Shown here piece by piece: positions 27,009-36,246 of a stretch of DNA of 64,000 nt (position 1 is the stretch's first letter; the number at the start of each line of letters is the position of its first letter). Location: assembly GCF_900176605.1 (NCBI RefSeq), contig NZ_FXLP01000005.1, positions 310,001 to 374,000 on the forward strand, read 5' to 3'. Under the pieces are notes generated by a model, which made no database searches, was not told where the DNA came from, and worked only from the letters and a program-made list of their open reading frames with translations. A program made the translations under genes and the position numbers. Source of the DNA: Peptoniphilus vaginalis (lineage in GTDB: Bacteria; Bacillota; Clostridia; Tissierellales; Peptoniphilaceae).

Positions 27009-27857
27009 ATGGATATAATGAGATCTTTTAATTTAGCAATAGACTATATTGAAGAAAACTTAACTGATGAACTTGATGAAAAGGAAATAACACGGATAAC
27101 AGGATATTCATTTCCAATGTTTTCAAGAATATTTTCAATCATATCAGGATATTCATTATCTGAATATATAAGGTTAAGAAAGATGACAAATGCTGCAATT
27201 GATTTAAAAAATTCAGATAAAAGAATTATAGATATCGCAATAAAATATGGCTATAATTCTCAAGATTCTTTTGCCTTAGCTTTTAAAAATTTTCATAAGC
27301 TAACTCCAGGACAAGTAAAAAGAGGACAAAAGTATCAATATTTCCCAAGAATCTACTTTTCAATTTCAGTTCAAGGAGGAAATCAAATGGATATTAAGAT
27401 TGAGAAAAAGAAAGCGTTTAAAGTAGCTGGAATTAAATCAGATGTAACTAAAAGTTCAAATTTCCAAAAAGTTTGGGATAGACTGGTTGAAAAAGTACCA
27501 AGAGAAAAATTTGAAGAGTTTGGTAATGGTCAAATCTTTGGCGTAGGATATGACTATATAATGGATGAAGAAGATTCATTTATATACTTAGCTGGTTTTG
27601 ATTTAACGGATGAAGTAAAAGCCGAGGAGTTAGGTTTAGATATACTCAGCATTCCTGAAAAAGAGTATGCTATTGTAAGCTTACAAGGACCTATACCTAA
27701 GTGCATTCACGAAGGATGGAAGTATATTATTTCATATTTCTTCCCAAAAGAAGGATATAGACATGATGAAAGTCCTGATTTTGAAGTATATGGAGATGGA
27801 GACCCTAATTCAGAAGATTATAAAATGGAATTATGGGTTCCTATAGTAAAAGAATAA
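27009..27857 (+). CDS. AraC-family regulator with GyrI-like ligand-binding domain
   Basis: 282 residues. Two HTH motifs in the first ~110 residues (ITGYSFPMFSRIFSIISGYS and IIDIAIKYGYNSQDSFALAFKNF), then a GyrI/SbmC-like small-molecule-binding domain from about residue 125 (IEKKKAFKVAGIKSD... to the end). Rob/SoxS-type sensors of this form respond to drugs or amphipathic compounds. Start at 27009 follows AAAGGTGGTGG. A promoter-like TATAAT lies at 26961 and a terminator follows. It sits where the middle of the AbiEii gene should be, so it arrived with, or after, a deletion. Target genes unknown. Confidence 0.88.
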   Translation: MDIMRSFNLAIDYIEENLTDELDEKEITRITGYSFPMFSRIFSIISGYSLSEYIRLRKMTNAAIDLKNSDKRIIDIAIKYGYNSQDSFALAFKNFHKLTPGQVKRGQKYQYFPRIYFSISVQGGNQMDIKIEKKKAFKVAGIKSDVTKSSNFQKVWDRLVEKVPREKFEEFGNGQIFGVGYDYIMDEEDSFIYLAGFDLTDEVKAEELGLDILSIPEKEYAIVSLQGPIPKCIHEGWKYIISYFFPKEGYRHDESPDFEVYGDGDPNSEDYKMELWVPIVKE

Positions 27858-27874
27858 TTTAAATTTGTTTAACG

Positions 27875-27903
27875 GCATCTATCAAAATGGTAGGTGCTTT
27901 TTT
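27875..27903 (+). terminator. Terminator of the AraC cassette
   Basis: GCATCTATC / GGTAGGTGC stem, loop AAAAT, then six T: identical over 30 bases to the prophage terminator at 8238-8267. Confidence 0.87.
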
Positions 27904-27942
27904 GATGGCTATTAATAAAAATAGGAAGGAATAAAAAATTCT

Positions 27943-28380
27943 ATGAAACTTGACCTAACAACAGGAGATGCAATAACACCAAGAGAAATAGAATACACAT
28001 ATCCATGTATCTTTAGCACAGAAGCTATAAAAATAATGGCATATCCATTAGAAACAATATTAGCAGAAAAATACGAAACCATAATCAGAAGAAATATAAC
28101 AACAACACGAATGAGAGACTTCTACGACCTATATATCCTCTACAAACTAAAAAAACTATGAAATTTTAAAAAAAAAGCAATACAAAGAACCTCAAACAGA
28201 AGAGGAAGTCAGGAGATAATGCAAGACTATAAGGAAATAATCGAGGACATAAAAGAAGATTCATACCTAAGATCCTTGTGGGAGGTATATCTTAGTGAGA
28301 ATAAGTATATTGGAGATTTGAGCTTTGATAAGGTAGTTGATGTGGTAACAATTTTATCAAATAGGATAAACGAGATATAA
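27943..28380 (+). pseudogene. abiEii: AbiEii toxin, 3' fragment with poly-A frameshifts
   Basis: Begins at KLDLTTGDAITPREIEY, the conserved AbiEii segment, then YPLETILAEKYETII and TTTRMRDFYDLYIL. The frame ends at TGA 28159 beside a run of seven A; a run of nine A follows shortly after. Changing frame in these runs recovers AIQRTSNRRGSQEIMQDYKEII and a natural end ILSNRINEI at 28380. With the first fragment, about 150 central residues are missing, so no toxin can be made. Confidence 0.78.
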
Positions 28381-28459
28381 TTTAACATAGAGTGTTTCGC
28401 AAATCATAGACAAGAAAATATTAAGGACGAGAAGTAGAATTAATCTACTTCTTTTTATT

Positions 28460-28636
28460 TCAAAACATTATATAGAACATGATTTTCCATGTTTTCATGA
28501 ACTGAATGTGTGCAGTAGACGGATGACATTTGAATGAAGATACCAAGATTTTTTCATCAGTTTTTTCACTCTTAGTAATGTAATCTATTGCCAAATTTAG
28601 AGTTGATTTTATAGGATGTATTTTTGTAATTGCCAT
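28460..28636 (-). pseudogene. Truncated MobA/MobL-type relaxase
   Basis: Starts MAITKIHPIKSTLNLAIDYI and continues to KCHPSTAHIQFMKT, the N-terminus of relaxases of Tn1549-like and small mobilizable elements, then departs into unrelated residues and stops at 58 codons. The catalytic Tyr region and the His triad are missing. ATG lies 1 base beyond the MobC stop, the usual mobC-relaxase order. Confidence 0.78.
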
Positions 28637-28637
28637 A

Positions 28638-28994
28638 CTAATCACCAGAACTTTCTTTTGATTTATTAAGAACTAGGGAATGGATCTGCCATATTTCTCT
28701 TGATAATTTTTCTATCTGTTTCTTCATTGATTCAATTTCATTTTTGTAAATAACACCAGTTGTATTAGTTGCTTTTGCAATCTGGTTTATATTATTCGTA
28801 GCATTTGAAAGTAACCATTGTAGATTCCTAAATGGTTCTAAATCTACTACATAAATTTCTTTTTCTAATACACATTTCCTAAGAAAGTGGGACATAGTTT
28901 TGCAATTAGCAAGTTTCATTTTCTTTTCAAAAACTTCTTTTTCTTCATCTGTTAAATATATTTTAAGCTGATTTTTTCTCTTTCTTTTATCCAT
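28638..28994 (-). CDS. mobC: MobC-like relaxosome accessory protein
   Basis: 118 residues from ATG 28994 (AAGGAG upstream). N-terminal KRKNQLKIYLTDEEKEVFEKK resembles a ribbon-helix-helix DNA-binding segment; the C-terminal part (NLQWLLSNATNNINQIAKATN) is the MobC pattern. Binds oriT and helps the relaxase melt and nick it. With the relaxase truncated it could only work in trans with another relaxase. An oriT-like region lies directly upstream. Confidence 0.82.
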   Translation of the reverse strand: MDKRKRKNQLKIYLTDEEKEVFEKKMKLANCKTMSHFLRKCVLEKEIYVVDLEPFRNLQWLLSNATNNINQIAKATNTTGVIYKNEIESMKKQIEKLSREIWQIHSLVLNKSKESSGD

Positions 28995-29125
28995 AGTATA
29001 TCTCCTTATCATAAAATATTGGGGTCTTAGGGTACTCCCTAACAAGCTAAAATTGATAAAAAAAGAAGCAACTCCACGAGGGGCTGCTTCATCGATTTTT
29101 CGTAAGTGGGTACACACTTACTGTG
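28995..29125 (-). other. Candidate oriT region upstream of mobC
   Basis: Three hairpins in 120 bases: TTAGGG/CCCTAA around 29026-29041, GAAGCA..TGCTTC arms around 29065-29090, and a perfect GTAAGTG/CACTTAC pair around 29102-29121. Clustered inverted repeats just 5' of mobC are typical of origins of transfer. The nic site cannot be assigned from the sequence alone. Confidence 0.5.
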
Positions 29126-29236
29126 CTTGCTACAAAAGCTACAAAAAAATGATTTGTAATACAAGCGTTAAGCAAGTTTTAAATATTAAATAAATTATAA
29201 CACAAAAGTAGTGGTTTTTCTACAGCTATCTTGATA

Positions 29237-29278
29237 AATATTGAATTATGATTTATTATTAAATATAAATTCAGTATT
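29237..29278. promoter_or_regulatory. Candidate TetR operator upstream of the TetR gene
   Basis: Half-sites AATATTGAATT (29237-29247) and AATTCAGTATT (29268-29278) are mirror images separated by 20 bases. The same two half-sites, 2 bases apart, occur at 30531-30554 before the transporter operon. This suggests autoregulation plus control of the transporter genes by the TetR product. Confidence 0.55.
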
Positions 29279-29298
29279 AAAATAGAAAGAGGTGTGAT

Positions 29299-29871
29299 AT
29301 GGCACAAGTACTAAAAGAAGAAGTCAGAAATAGAATAATTGATGCAGCAGAAAAAGTATTTTATAAAAATGATTATAGAGGTGCTAAATTAATAGAAATT
29401 GCAAAAGAAGCAGATATTCCTGTGGCACTAATTTATACCTATTTCAAAAATAAGGAAGTTTTGTTTGATGCAGTAGTAAGTTCTGTTTATATAAACTTCG
29501 AGTCAGCTTTTAATGAGGAAGAATCTTTGGAAAAAGGTTCTGCTTCTGAAAGGTTTGATGAAGTTGGAGAAAATTATATTCATGAACTTTTAAAAGATCG
29601 TAAGAAGTTAATTATTTTAATGGATAAAAGCTCAGGTACAAAGCATACAGAAGCAAAACAAAAACTCATATCGCAAATGCAGGTTCATATTGAAGTAAGT
29701 TTAAAAAGACAATCGAAACAGGAATATGATCCAATGCTTGCCCATATTTTAGCCAGTAACTTTACAGAGGGACTTCTTGAAATAGCAAGGCATTATCAAA
29801 GTGAAAAGTGGGCAAAAGATATGCTAAAACTTATTGCAAAGTGTTATTACAAGGGAGTGGAATCATTGTAA
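29299..29871 (+). CDS. TetR/AcrR-family transcriptional regulator
   Basis: 190 residues. HTH in the first 50 (KVFYKNDYRGAKLIEIAKEADIPVALIYTYFKNK). The rest is an all-helical ligand domain. GAAAGAGGTG ribosome site. Likely represses itself and the ABC/ECF operon that begins 700 bases downstream, since matching inverted half-sites are found at both promoters. Confidence 0.9.
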   Translation: MAQVLKEEVRNRIIDAAEKVFYKNDYRGAKLIEIAKEADIPVALIYTYFKNKEVLFDAVVSSVYINFESAFNEEESLEKGSASERFDEVGENYIHELLKDRKKLIILMDKSSGTKHTEAKQKLISQMQVHIEVSLKRQSKQEYDPMLAHILASNFTEGLLEIARHYQSEKWAKDMLKLIAKCYYKGVESL

Positions 29872-29921
29872 GTTGATTTGATATTTAAATGCGATAAATT
29901 TAAATTTTTGGAGGAGATATT

Positions 29922-30440
29922 TTGAAGATATATAAAGATAAAGAAGAACTGAAATCTGAGATAAATAAAAGTTTTGAAAAGTATATTTCTGAATTTGATA
30001 TTATTCCTGAATCTCTCAAAGATAAGAGAGTCCCTGAAGTTGACAGAACACCAGCAGAAAATCTTGCTTATCAACTCGGATGGACAACATTAGTTTTGAA
30101 ATGGGAAAAAGATGAGAAAAACGGTTTTGAAGTAAAGACACCGTCGGATATGTTTAAATGGAATCAACTTGGAGAATTATATCAGTGGTTTACCGATACT
30201 TATGCTCATTTATCGATAGAAGAATTAAAGAAACGATTGAAAGAAAATATTATATCTATCTATACAATGATTGATACACTAAGTGAAGAAGAATTATTTC
30301 AACCGCATATGAGAAAATGGGCTGATGAAGCTACTAAAACAGCGACATGGGAAGTTTATAAGTTTATTCATGTTAATACGGTTGCCCCTTTTGGAACGTT
30401 TAGAACTAAGATTAGAAAATGGAAAAAGATTGTGCTATAA
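29922..30440 (+). CDS. ClbS/DfsB-family four-helix protein
   Basis: 172 residues; TTG start behind GGAGGAGAT. The pattern RTPAENLAYQLGWTTLVLKWE, then YQWFTDTYAHLSIEEL and AKTATWEVYKFIHVNTVAPFGTFR-type end is the ClbS/DfsB (DUF1706) family. Known relatives protect producers against colibactin-type or other reactive natural products, but most members are uncharacterised. It lies between the TetR gene and the transporters, suggesting a shared toxin/xenobiotic response. Confidence 0.85.
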   Translation: MKIYKDKEELKSEINKSFEKYISEFDIIPESLKDKRVPEVDRTPAENLAYQLGWTTLVLKWEKDEKNGFEVKTPSDMFKWNQLGELYQWFTDTYAHLSIEELKKRLKENIISIYTMIDTLSEEELFQPHMRKWADEATKTATWEVYKFIHVNTVAPFGTFRTKIRKWKKIVL

Positions 30441-30492
30441 TTTTTGATTTGCTGATACAGTAATTTAAAAAAATATAGTGATCGGATAAAAT

Positions 30493-30517
30493 AGACTTTG
30501 CGTAATCAGCAAAGTCT
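30493..30517 (+). terminator. Hairpin between ClbS-like gene and ABC operon
   Basis: Perfect AGACTTTGC / GCAAAGTCT stem, loop GTAATCA. The T run after it is poor (TACTTT), so it may attenuate more than terminate. Confidence 0.45.
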
Positions 30518-30530
30518 TACTTTAAACCTT

Positions 30531-30554
30531 AATACTGAATTAAAATTCAATATT
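30531..30554. promoter_or_regulatory. Candidate TetR operator before the ABC/ECF operon
   Basis: AATACTGAATT and AATTCAATATT facing each other around a 2-base centre, 27 bases before the first transporter start. Same half-sites as at 29237-29278. Confidence 0.6.
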
Positions 30555-30580
30555 ATTCAATTTTGAAAGGAGAGTTGTTC

Positions 30581-32320
30581 ATGCCGGAAAAAGAATTAAG
30601 GAAAAAAGTGATTGGGAAAAATAGTTTATCCAATTCACTTCTTGCTTTAAAAATAGTATTTGATTTGATACCACAAATCTTACTTGTATATTTGATTAGT
30701 TCTTTAATCACAAACAATATTAACGAAGGTAATTTAAAGTATATATTCTTGGGAATCTTTATATCGTTTGTATTAAAAGGAGTGTTTTATTATTTTGCAA
30801 CAAAGGTTGCCCATGAGAAAGCATACGAAAAATTAACAGAACTTAGGTTAGATATTATCGGTCATCTGAAAAAACTAAGTTTGGGATTCTTTAAAGAACA
30901 TAATACAGGAGAGCTTACCAACATTGTTCAACATGATGTAGAGCAAGTGGAAGTATACCTTGCCCATGGTCTTCCTGAAATAATGGCAGTTACACTTCTG
31001 CCTACCATTATTTTTGTAGCTATGATTTTTGTTGATTGGCGTCTTGCTCTTGGAATGATTGCTGGAGTTCCACTCATGTATTTGGTAAAAGTTCTTTCAC
31101 AGAAAACAATGGATAAAAACTTTGCTATTTACTTTAACCATGAAAATAAGATGAGAGAAGAGCTAATGGAATATGTAAAAAATATTTCTGTGATTAAGGC
31201 TTTTGCTAAAGAAGAGGAGATTAGTGAAAGAACATTAAAAACGGCAAGAGAATATATTTACTGGGTTAAAAAGAGCATGGGAGCAATTACAATTCCAATG
31301 GGACTCATTGACATATTTATGGAAATTGGAGTAGTTATTGTCATGATTTTGGGAAGTATATTTCTTTACTATGGAAATATTACAACCCCTAATTTTATAC
31401 TTGCCATTATTTTATCGTCTGCTTTTACTGCATCTATAAGTAAGACGGCTACATTGCAACATTTTTCTATTGTGTTTAAGGAAGCACTAAAGGCGATTGG
31501 AAAAGTTTTAACAGTTCCGCTTCCAAAGAAAAAGACAGAACAAGGTTTAGAATTTGGAAATATAGAATTTAAAGATGTGAATTTTGCATACGGAAAAGAT
31601 AGCTTTGAGCTTAAAAATATCAATTTGAATTTTAAGAAAAATAGTTTGAACGCCTTTGTAGGAGCAAGTGGTTGTGGGAAAAGTACTGTATCTAATTTGC
31701 TTATGGGATTTTGGGATGCAGATGAAGGACAAATACTGATAAATGGAAAAGATATAAAAGAATATAGTCAAGAAAATATCTCAATGCTGATTGGTAGTGT
31801 GCAACAAGAAGTTATCCTTTTTGATTTAAGTATTTTTGAAAATATAGCAATTGGAAAACTAAATGCAACAAAAGAAGAAGTCATAGAAGCTGCTAAAAAA
31901 GCAAGATGCCATGATTTTATTTCAGCATTGCCAAATGGATATGAAACACGAGTAGGTGAAATGGGAGTTAAGTTATCTGGTGGAGAAAAACAAAGAATCT
32001 CCATAGCAAGAATGATACTGAAAAATGCACCGATTTTAATATTAGATGAAGCAATGGCAGCTGTTGATAGTGAAAATGAAAGACTAATCGGCGAAGCAAT
32101 TGACGATTTAAGCAAGGATAAAACCATTATTACAATTGCTCATCATCTAAACACAATTAGAGATTCAGACCAAATTATAGTTATGGATAAGGGTGTTGTT
32201 CTTGATGCAGGAAGCCATGAAGAGTTGATGAAAAGATGTGAGTTCTATAAGGATATGGTTGAAGCACAGAACAAGGTAGATAGATGGAATTTGAAAGAGG
32301 TGGTAACAGAAAATGTTTAG
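30581..32320 (+). CDS. ABC transporter, fused permease-ATPase (first half of heterodimer)
   Basis: 579 residues. ATG 30581 follows GAAAGGAGAG. Six-helix membrane domain in about 1-310, ATPase in the remainder: Walker A GASGCGKST, signature KLSGGEKQR, Walker B ILILDEAMA, then an intact-looking H-loop His (IAHHL). Exporter-type fold (MsbA/YbtP-like). Overlaps the next gene by 8 bases, so the two are probably a heterodimer. In operons with ECF parts, as here, such pairs have been linked to siderophore or metallophore uptake (YbtPQ-like) or to drug export; the direction cannot be told from sequence. Confidence 0.92.
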   Translation: MPEKELRKKVIGKNSLSNSLLALKIVFDLIPQILLVYLISSLITNNINEGNLKYIFLGIFISFVLKGVFYYFATKVAHEKAYEKLTELRLDIIGHLKKLSLGFFKEHNTGELTNIVQHDVEQVEVYLAHGLPEIMAVTLLPTIIFVAMIFVDWRLALGMIAGVPLMYLVKVLSQKTMDKNFAIYFNHENKMREELMEYVKNISVIKAFAKEEEISERTLKTAREYIYWVKKSMGAITIPMGLIDIFMEIGVVIVMILGSIFLYYGNITTPNFILAIILSSAFTASISKTATLQHFSIVFKEALKAIGKVLTVPLPKKKTEQGLEFGNIEFKDVNFAYGKDSFELKNINLNFKKNSLNAFVGASGCGKSTVSNLLMGFWDADEGQILINGKDIKEYSQENISMLIGSVQQEVILFDLSIFENIAIGKLNATKEEVIEAAKKARCHDFISALPNGYETRVGEMGVKLSGGEKQRISIARMILKNAPILILDEAMAAVDSENERLIGEAIDDLSKDKTIITIAHHLNTIRDSDQIIVMDKGVVLDAGSHEELMKRCEFYKDMVEAQNKVDRWNLKEVVTENV

Positions 32321-34022
32321 AGAAATGTTAAAGCTGCTTACAAAAACCGGCAAGAGAGATTTGATTATATCAAGTGTATTCTTTGCCCTTTATGGACTAA
32401 GCTCCATAGCCATGATTGTTATCGTATTTTCTATACTGTTTCAGATATTTGATGGGACGAGTTTAGCAAGTTTATATAAAGGTTTTATTGCAATTGGGTT
32501 ACTTGTAGTATTCAAAGGCATTTGTAATATGGTTGCAGATATGAAAAAGCATAGTGCAGGTTTTGATATTGTTCAGCAAATCAGAGAACGCATGATTATT
32601 AAATTGAAAAAATTCAGTTTGGGATTTTATACCAATGAAAGACTGGGAGAGATCAATACAATTTTACACAAAGATGTTGATAATATGTCTCTTGTTGTAG
32701 GACACATGTGGTCGAGAATGTTTGGCGATTTTTTGATAGGTGCAGTCGTATTTATCGGTCTTGCAAGTATTGATTTCAAACTTGCTATTCTAATGGCTGT
32801 ATCTGTTCCGATTGCACTTGTCTTTCTATATCTGACAATTAAGCAATCTGAAAGAATAGAGAATCAGAATAATTCAGCACTTCTTGATATGGTTAGCTTA
32901 TTTGTTGAATATGTTAGAGGAATACCTGTACTAAAGAGTTTTTCAAACAATAAAAGCTTGGATAATGAGCTTATGAACAAGACAAAAAAGTTTGGAGAAA
33001 CAAGCAAAGTAGCTTCAAGATTCAAGGCAAAACAGCTATCTATATTTGGGTTTTTACTGGATATTGGATATTTAGTTCTTTTAATTGCAGGAGCAATACT
33101 TGTTATAAAGGGAAGTCTTGATGTACTTAATTTTATTATCTTTGCAGTAATTTCAAAAGAGTTTTATAAGCCGTTCGCTTCTATGGAACAACACTATATG
33201 AACTATGTTTCGGCGGTAGATAGTTACGAAAGACTTTCAAGAATTTTATATGCAGATGTAATCCCGGATAAAGTGAATGGAATTGTTCCGATGGATAATG
33301 ATATAGCTTTTGAAAACATAGATTTTTCCTATGAAAAAGATGAATTTAAAATGGAAAAATTGAGCTTTTCTATTGCTGAAAAAACTATGACAGCCTTAGT
33401 TGGAGAATCAGGTAGTGGAAAGACTACTATAACCAACTTGCTTTTAAGATTTTATGATGTGCATAAAGGAAAAATTACCCTCGGAGGAACTGATATAAGG
33501 GATATTCCTTATGATGAGCTTTTAGATCGTATTAGTATTGTCATGCAAAATGTTCAGTTGTTTGATAATACCATTGAAGAAAACATCAAGGTAGGTAAAA
33601 AAGGAGCAACGAAAGAAGAAATCATTGAAGCTGCAAAGAAAGCGAGGATACATGATTTCATTATGAGTTTACCAAAAGGTTATGAAACTGATATTGGAGA
33701 AAATGGTGGGATTTTATCAGGTGGACAGAGACAAAGAATATCTATTGCAAGAGCTTTTCTAAAGGATGCACCTATTTTAATTCTTGATGAAATGACAAGT
33801 AATGTTGATCCTGTAAATGAATCTTTGATACAAGATGCTATTACAGAACTTGCAAAGAATAGAACTGTACTTGTAGTGGCTCATCATTTAAAAACCATTC
33901 AAAAAGCTGACCAAATTCTCGTATTTCAAAAAGGAAATTTACTTGAAAAAGGAAAGCATGGGGAACTTCTTGAGAAAGATGGTTACTACACAAAATTATG
34001 GAAAGCTCAGTACGAGGTATAA
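32313..34022 (+). CDS. ABC transporter, fused permease-ATPase (second half of heterodimer)
   Basis: 569 residues; membrane domain about 1-320, ATPase after: Walker A GESGSGKTT, signature ILSGGQRQR, Walker B ILILDEMTS and a VAHHL switch His. At the post-Walker B position it has Met where Glu+Pro is normal (DEMTS), while the partner has DEAMA; the catalytic Glu is present in both. Coupled by overlap to both neighbours. Confidence 0.92.
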   Translation: MFREMLKLLTKTGKRDLIISSVFFALYGLSSIAMIVIVFSILFQIFDGTSLASLYKGFIAIGLLVVFKGICNMVADMKKHSAGFDIVQQIRERMIIKLKKFSLGFYTNERLGEINTILHKDVDNMSLVVGHMWSRMFGDFLIGAVVFIGLASIDFKLAILMAVSVPIALVFLYLTIKQSERIENQNNSALLDMVSLFVEYVRGIPVLKSFSNNKSLDNELMNKTKKFGETSKVASRFKAKQLSIFGFLLDIGYLVLLIAGAILVIKGSLDVLNFIIFAVISKEFYKPFASMEQHYMNYVSAVDSYERLSRILYADVIPDKVNGIVPMDNDIAFENIDFSYEKDEFKMEKLSFSIAEKTMTALVGESGSGKTTITNLLLRFYDVHKGKITLGGTDIRDIPYDELLDRISIVMQNVQLFDNTIEENIKVGKKGATKEEIIEAAKKARIHDFIMSLPKGYETDIGENGGILSGGQRQRISIARAFLKDAPILILDEMTSNVDPVNESLIQDAITELAKNRTVLVVAHHLKTIQKADQILVFQKGNLLEKGKHGELLEKDGYYTKLWKAQYEV

Positions 34023-34024
34023 TC

Positions 34025-35542
34025 ATGATTTTGTTAAAAAATGTTTCTTATGAATGGGAAGATGGGCGAACTGCTTTAAAAAATATCAATCTTGAAATTA
34101 AAAAAGGTGAATTTGTTTTAATTTCAGGGAAAAGTGGAAGTGGTAAAAGCACTCTTGGAAGTGTAATGAATGGTCTTATACCACATTATTACAAAGGCAA
34201 AATGAAAGGAGAAGCCTTTGTGTCCGGAAAAGATATAAGCAAATTATTACTTCATGAAATAGGGCATATTGTAGGGACTGTATTTCAAGATCCAAGAAGT
34301 CAGTTTTTTACAACAACTACAGATGAAGAAATAGCTTTTGGGCTTCAAACGATCTGCAAATCAAGATATGAAATCAAACAGAGAGTAGAAGAAGTATATG
34401 CAGAACTGGATATTGAGGAACTGAAAGGAAAATCTGTTTTTGAATTATCAAGCGGACAGAAACAAAAGATAGCTATTGCAAGCATCTATGCGATGAATCC
34501 GAAAGTTTTAATTTTGGATGAACCTTCAGCAAATTTGGATATGAAAGCAACATTTGACCTGTTTTTAATTTTGGAGAAATTAAAGAAAAAAGGAACAACA
34601 GTTGTTCTAATTGAGCATCGTTTGTACTATGTAAAATCTTTATTTGACCGTTTTCTTTTGGTGAAAGATGGAGAGATTGCACAGGACTTGAGTCGGGAAG
34701 AAGTTATCCGTCTTGAAGGGGAGTTTTGGGATGAAAATGGGCTAAGAACTCTTGAATTAGAAGAATACAGGATAAGTGAGAAGAAAGATTCATATCAATT
34801 AAATGATGAAAGTATCAACGGAAAAGGCTTGAGATTTTGCTATCCGAATGTAGCTAAGGATGGAAAGAAACAAAACAAGTACATCTTAAATCATCTTGAT
34901 TTCAATATGGAGTGTGGAAAAGCCATTGGTCTTATAGGCTTAAATGGTACCGGGAAAACCACCTTTGCAAGAGTGATTTCAGGACTTGAGAAGATAAAAG
35001 AGGGAACAATATGGGCTGGAAAAGATAAGTCGCTTAATCATAAAGATTTAATGGATATGTCATATTTTGTCTTTCAAGATTCAGACTATCAGTTGTTTTC
35101 GGAAAGTGTACTTGATGAAATGCTACTTGGTATTTCAAGTAAAGATAAAAAAGAAAATACTCAAAAGGCAAAGTCTATTTTGAGTGTACTTGGCTTAGAC
35201 AAATACATTGATAAGCATCCGTTTGCTTTATCAAGAGGAGAAAAACAAAGACTGACAATAGCTTGTGGAATGATGAAACAGGCAAAAGTTTTTATCTATG
35301 ATGAACCAACATCAGGTTGTGATAAAGACTCAATGCTTTCGGTGGCAAAATTGATTGAAGAACAATTAAAAAATGGGACAACAGTCTTGGTAATAAGTCA
35401 TGATTTTGAGTTTTTAGCAAACACAGTAAGCGATCTGTGGGTAATGGGAGATGGAAAAATAGAAACTGTTTTAGATATGAGTGAAAGTAACAAATTTCTC
35501 ATATTAGACAAGATGAGAGGAGGTAGAGAACTTGATAGATAG
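34025..35542 (+). CDS. ECF transporter ATPase with two fused ABC domains
   Basis: 505 residues. First ATPase: GKSGSGKST, ELSSGQKQK, VLILDEPSA (about 30-170). Second: GLNGTGKTT, ALSRGEKQR, VFIYDEPTS (about 300-450). This is the EcfA/A' pair joined in one chain. ATG 34025 is preferred over 33998 because GAGG sits before it. Powers vitamin/metal uptake with the T and S subunits encoded next. The overlap with the next gene is 11 bases. Confidence 0.92.
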   Translation: MILLKNVSYEWEDGRTALKNINLEIKKGEFVLISGKSGSGKSTLGSVMNGLIPHYYKGKMKGEAFVSGKDISKLLLHEIGHIVGTVFQDPRSQFFTTTTDEEIAFGLQTICKSRYEIKQRVEEVYAELDIEELKGKSVFELSSGQKQKIAIASIYAMNPKVLILDEPSANLDMKATFDLFLILEKLKKKGTTVVLIEHRLYYVKSLFDRFLLVKDGEIAQDLSREEVIRLEGEFWDENGLRTLELEEYRISEKKDSYQLNDESINGKGLRFCYPNVAKDGKKQNKYILNHLDFNMECGKAIGLIGLNGTGKTTFARVISGLEKIKEGTIWAGKDKSLNHKDLMDMSYFVFQDSDYQLFSESVLDEMLLGISSKDKKENTQKAKSILSVLGLDKYIDKHPFALSRGEKQRLTIACGMMKQAKVFIYDEPTSGCDKDSMLSVAKLIEEQLKNGTTVLVISHDFEFLANTVSDLWVMGDGKIETVLDMSESNKFLILDKMRGGRELDR

Positions 35543-36236
35543 AAAAACAGTCGATCCGAGAATAAAACTTATTCTACTTCCAATTGCCTCCTTTACCAGC
35601 TTTTTTATAAGCGATACAATCCTACTTTTCGGACTGATTGTCTTTGCCTTTTTTCTGTATGTATACAGTAGTATGTGGAAAAGAGCATTACGCTTTATTT
35701 TGTTTTTTGTGCTTTTATACTGCATAGAGTTAGGGCTTGGAAAGTTTCGTGAAGCAAGTATCGTATTTGCAATATATATGTTTATTTACTTTGCATCAAG
35801 GATGACCTTAATTGCTATGTTTGGTGGATATATAACAAAGACTACAAGTGTAAGTGAAATGCTTGAAGCATTAAATAGAATGAAAGTACCAAGAAGCATT
35901 GGTATACCTTTTAGTGTTTTGCTTAGGTTTGTACCAACTATAAGAATAGAACTCAAGGCATTAAAAGAGAATATGAAGATTCGAGGAATCGTAACAAGTA
36001 GATTTTTCCCGTTGCTACATCCATTTAAATATATTGAATATACGCTTGTTCCACTTTTAATGAGGATGATTAAGATTTCAGATGAACTGTCAGCTTCAGC
36101 ACTCATTAGAGGACTTGATAGTGATGAGAACAGGGTTACATTGACAAAATTGAGGTTTAGATGGGCGGATTTGTTGATTGGACTATTAGGAGCTTTGATG
36201 ATTGCTCTTGTGATAGTAATACAGAAAATTTATTAG
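35532..36236 (+). CDS. ecfT: ECF transporter T component (EcfT/CbiQ-like)
   Basis: 234 residues, TTG start (AGAGGAGG upstream). About five membrane helices; coupling region shows ALKENMKIRGI and SASALIRGLDS, the two Ala-Arg-Gly motifs that seat the ATPases. Links ATPase movement to the S component. Confidence 0.9.
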   Translation: MIDRKTVDPRIKLILLPIASFTSFFISDTILLFGLIVFAFFLYVYSSMWKRALRFILFFVLLYCIELGLGKFREASIVFAIYMFIYFASRMTLIAMFGGYITKTTSVSEMLEALNRMKVPRSIGIPFSVLLRFVPTIRIELKALKENMKIRGIVTSRFFPLLHPFKYIEYTLVPLLMRMIKISDELSASALIRGLDSDENRVTLTKLRFRWADLLIGLLGALMIALVIVIQKIY

Positions 36237-36246
36237 GAGGACTTTT

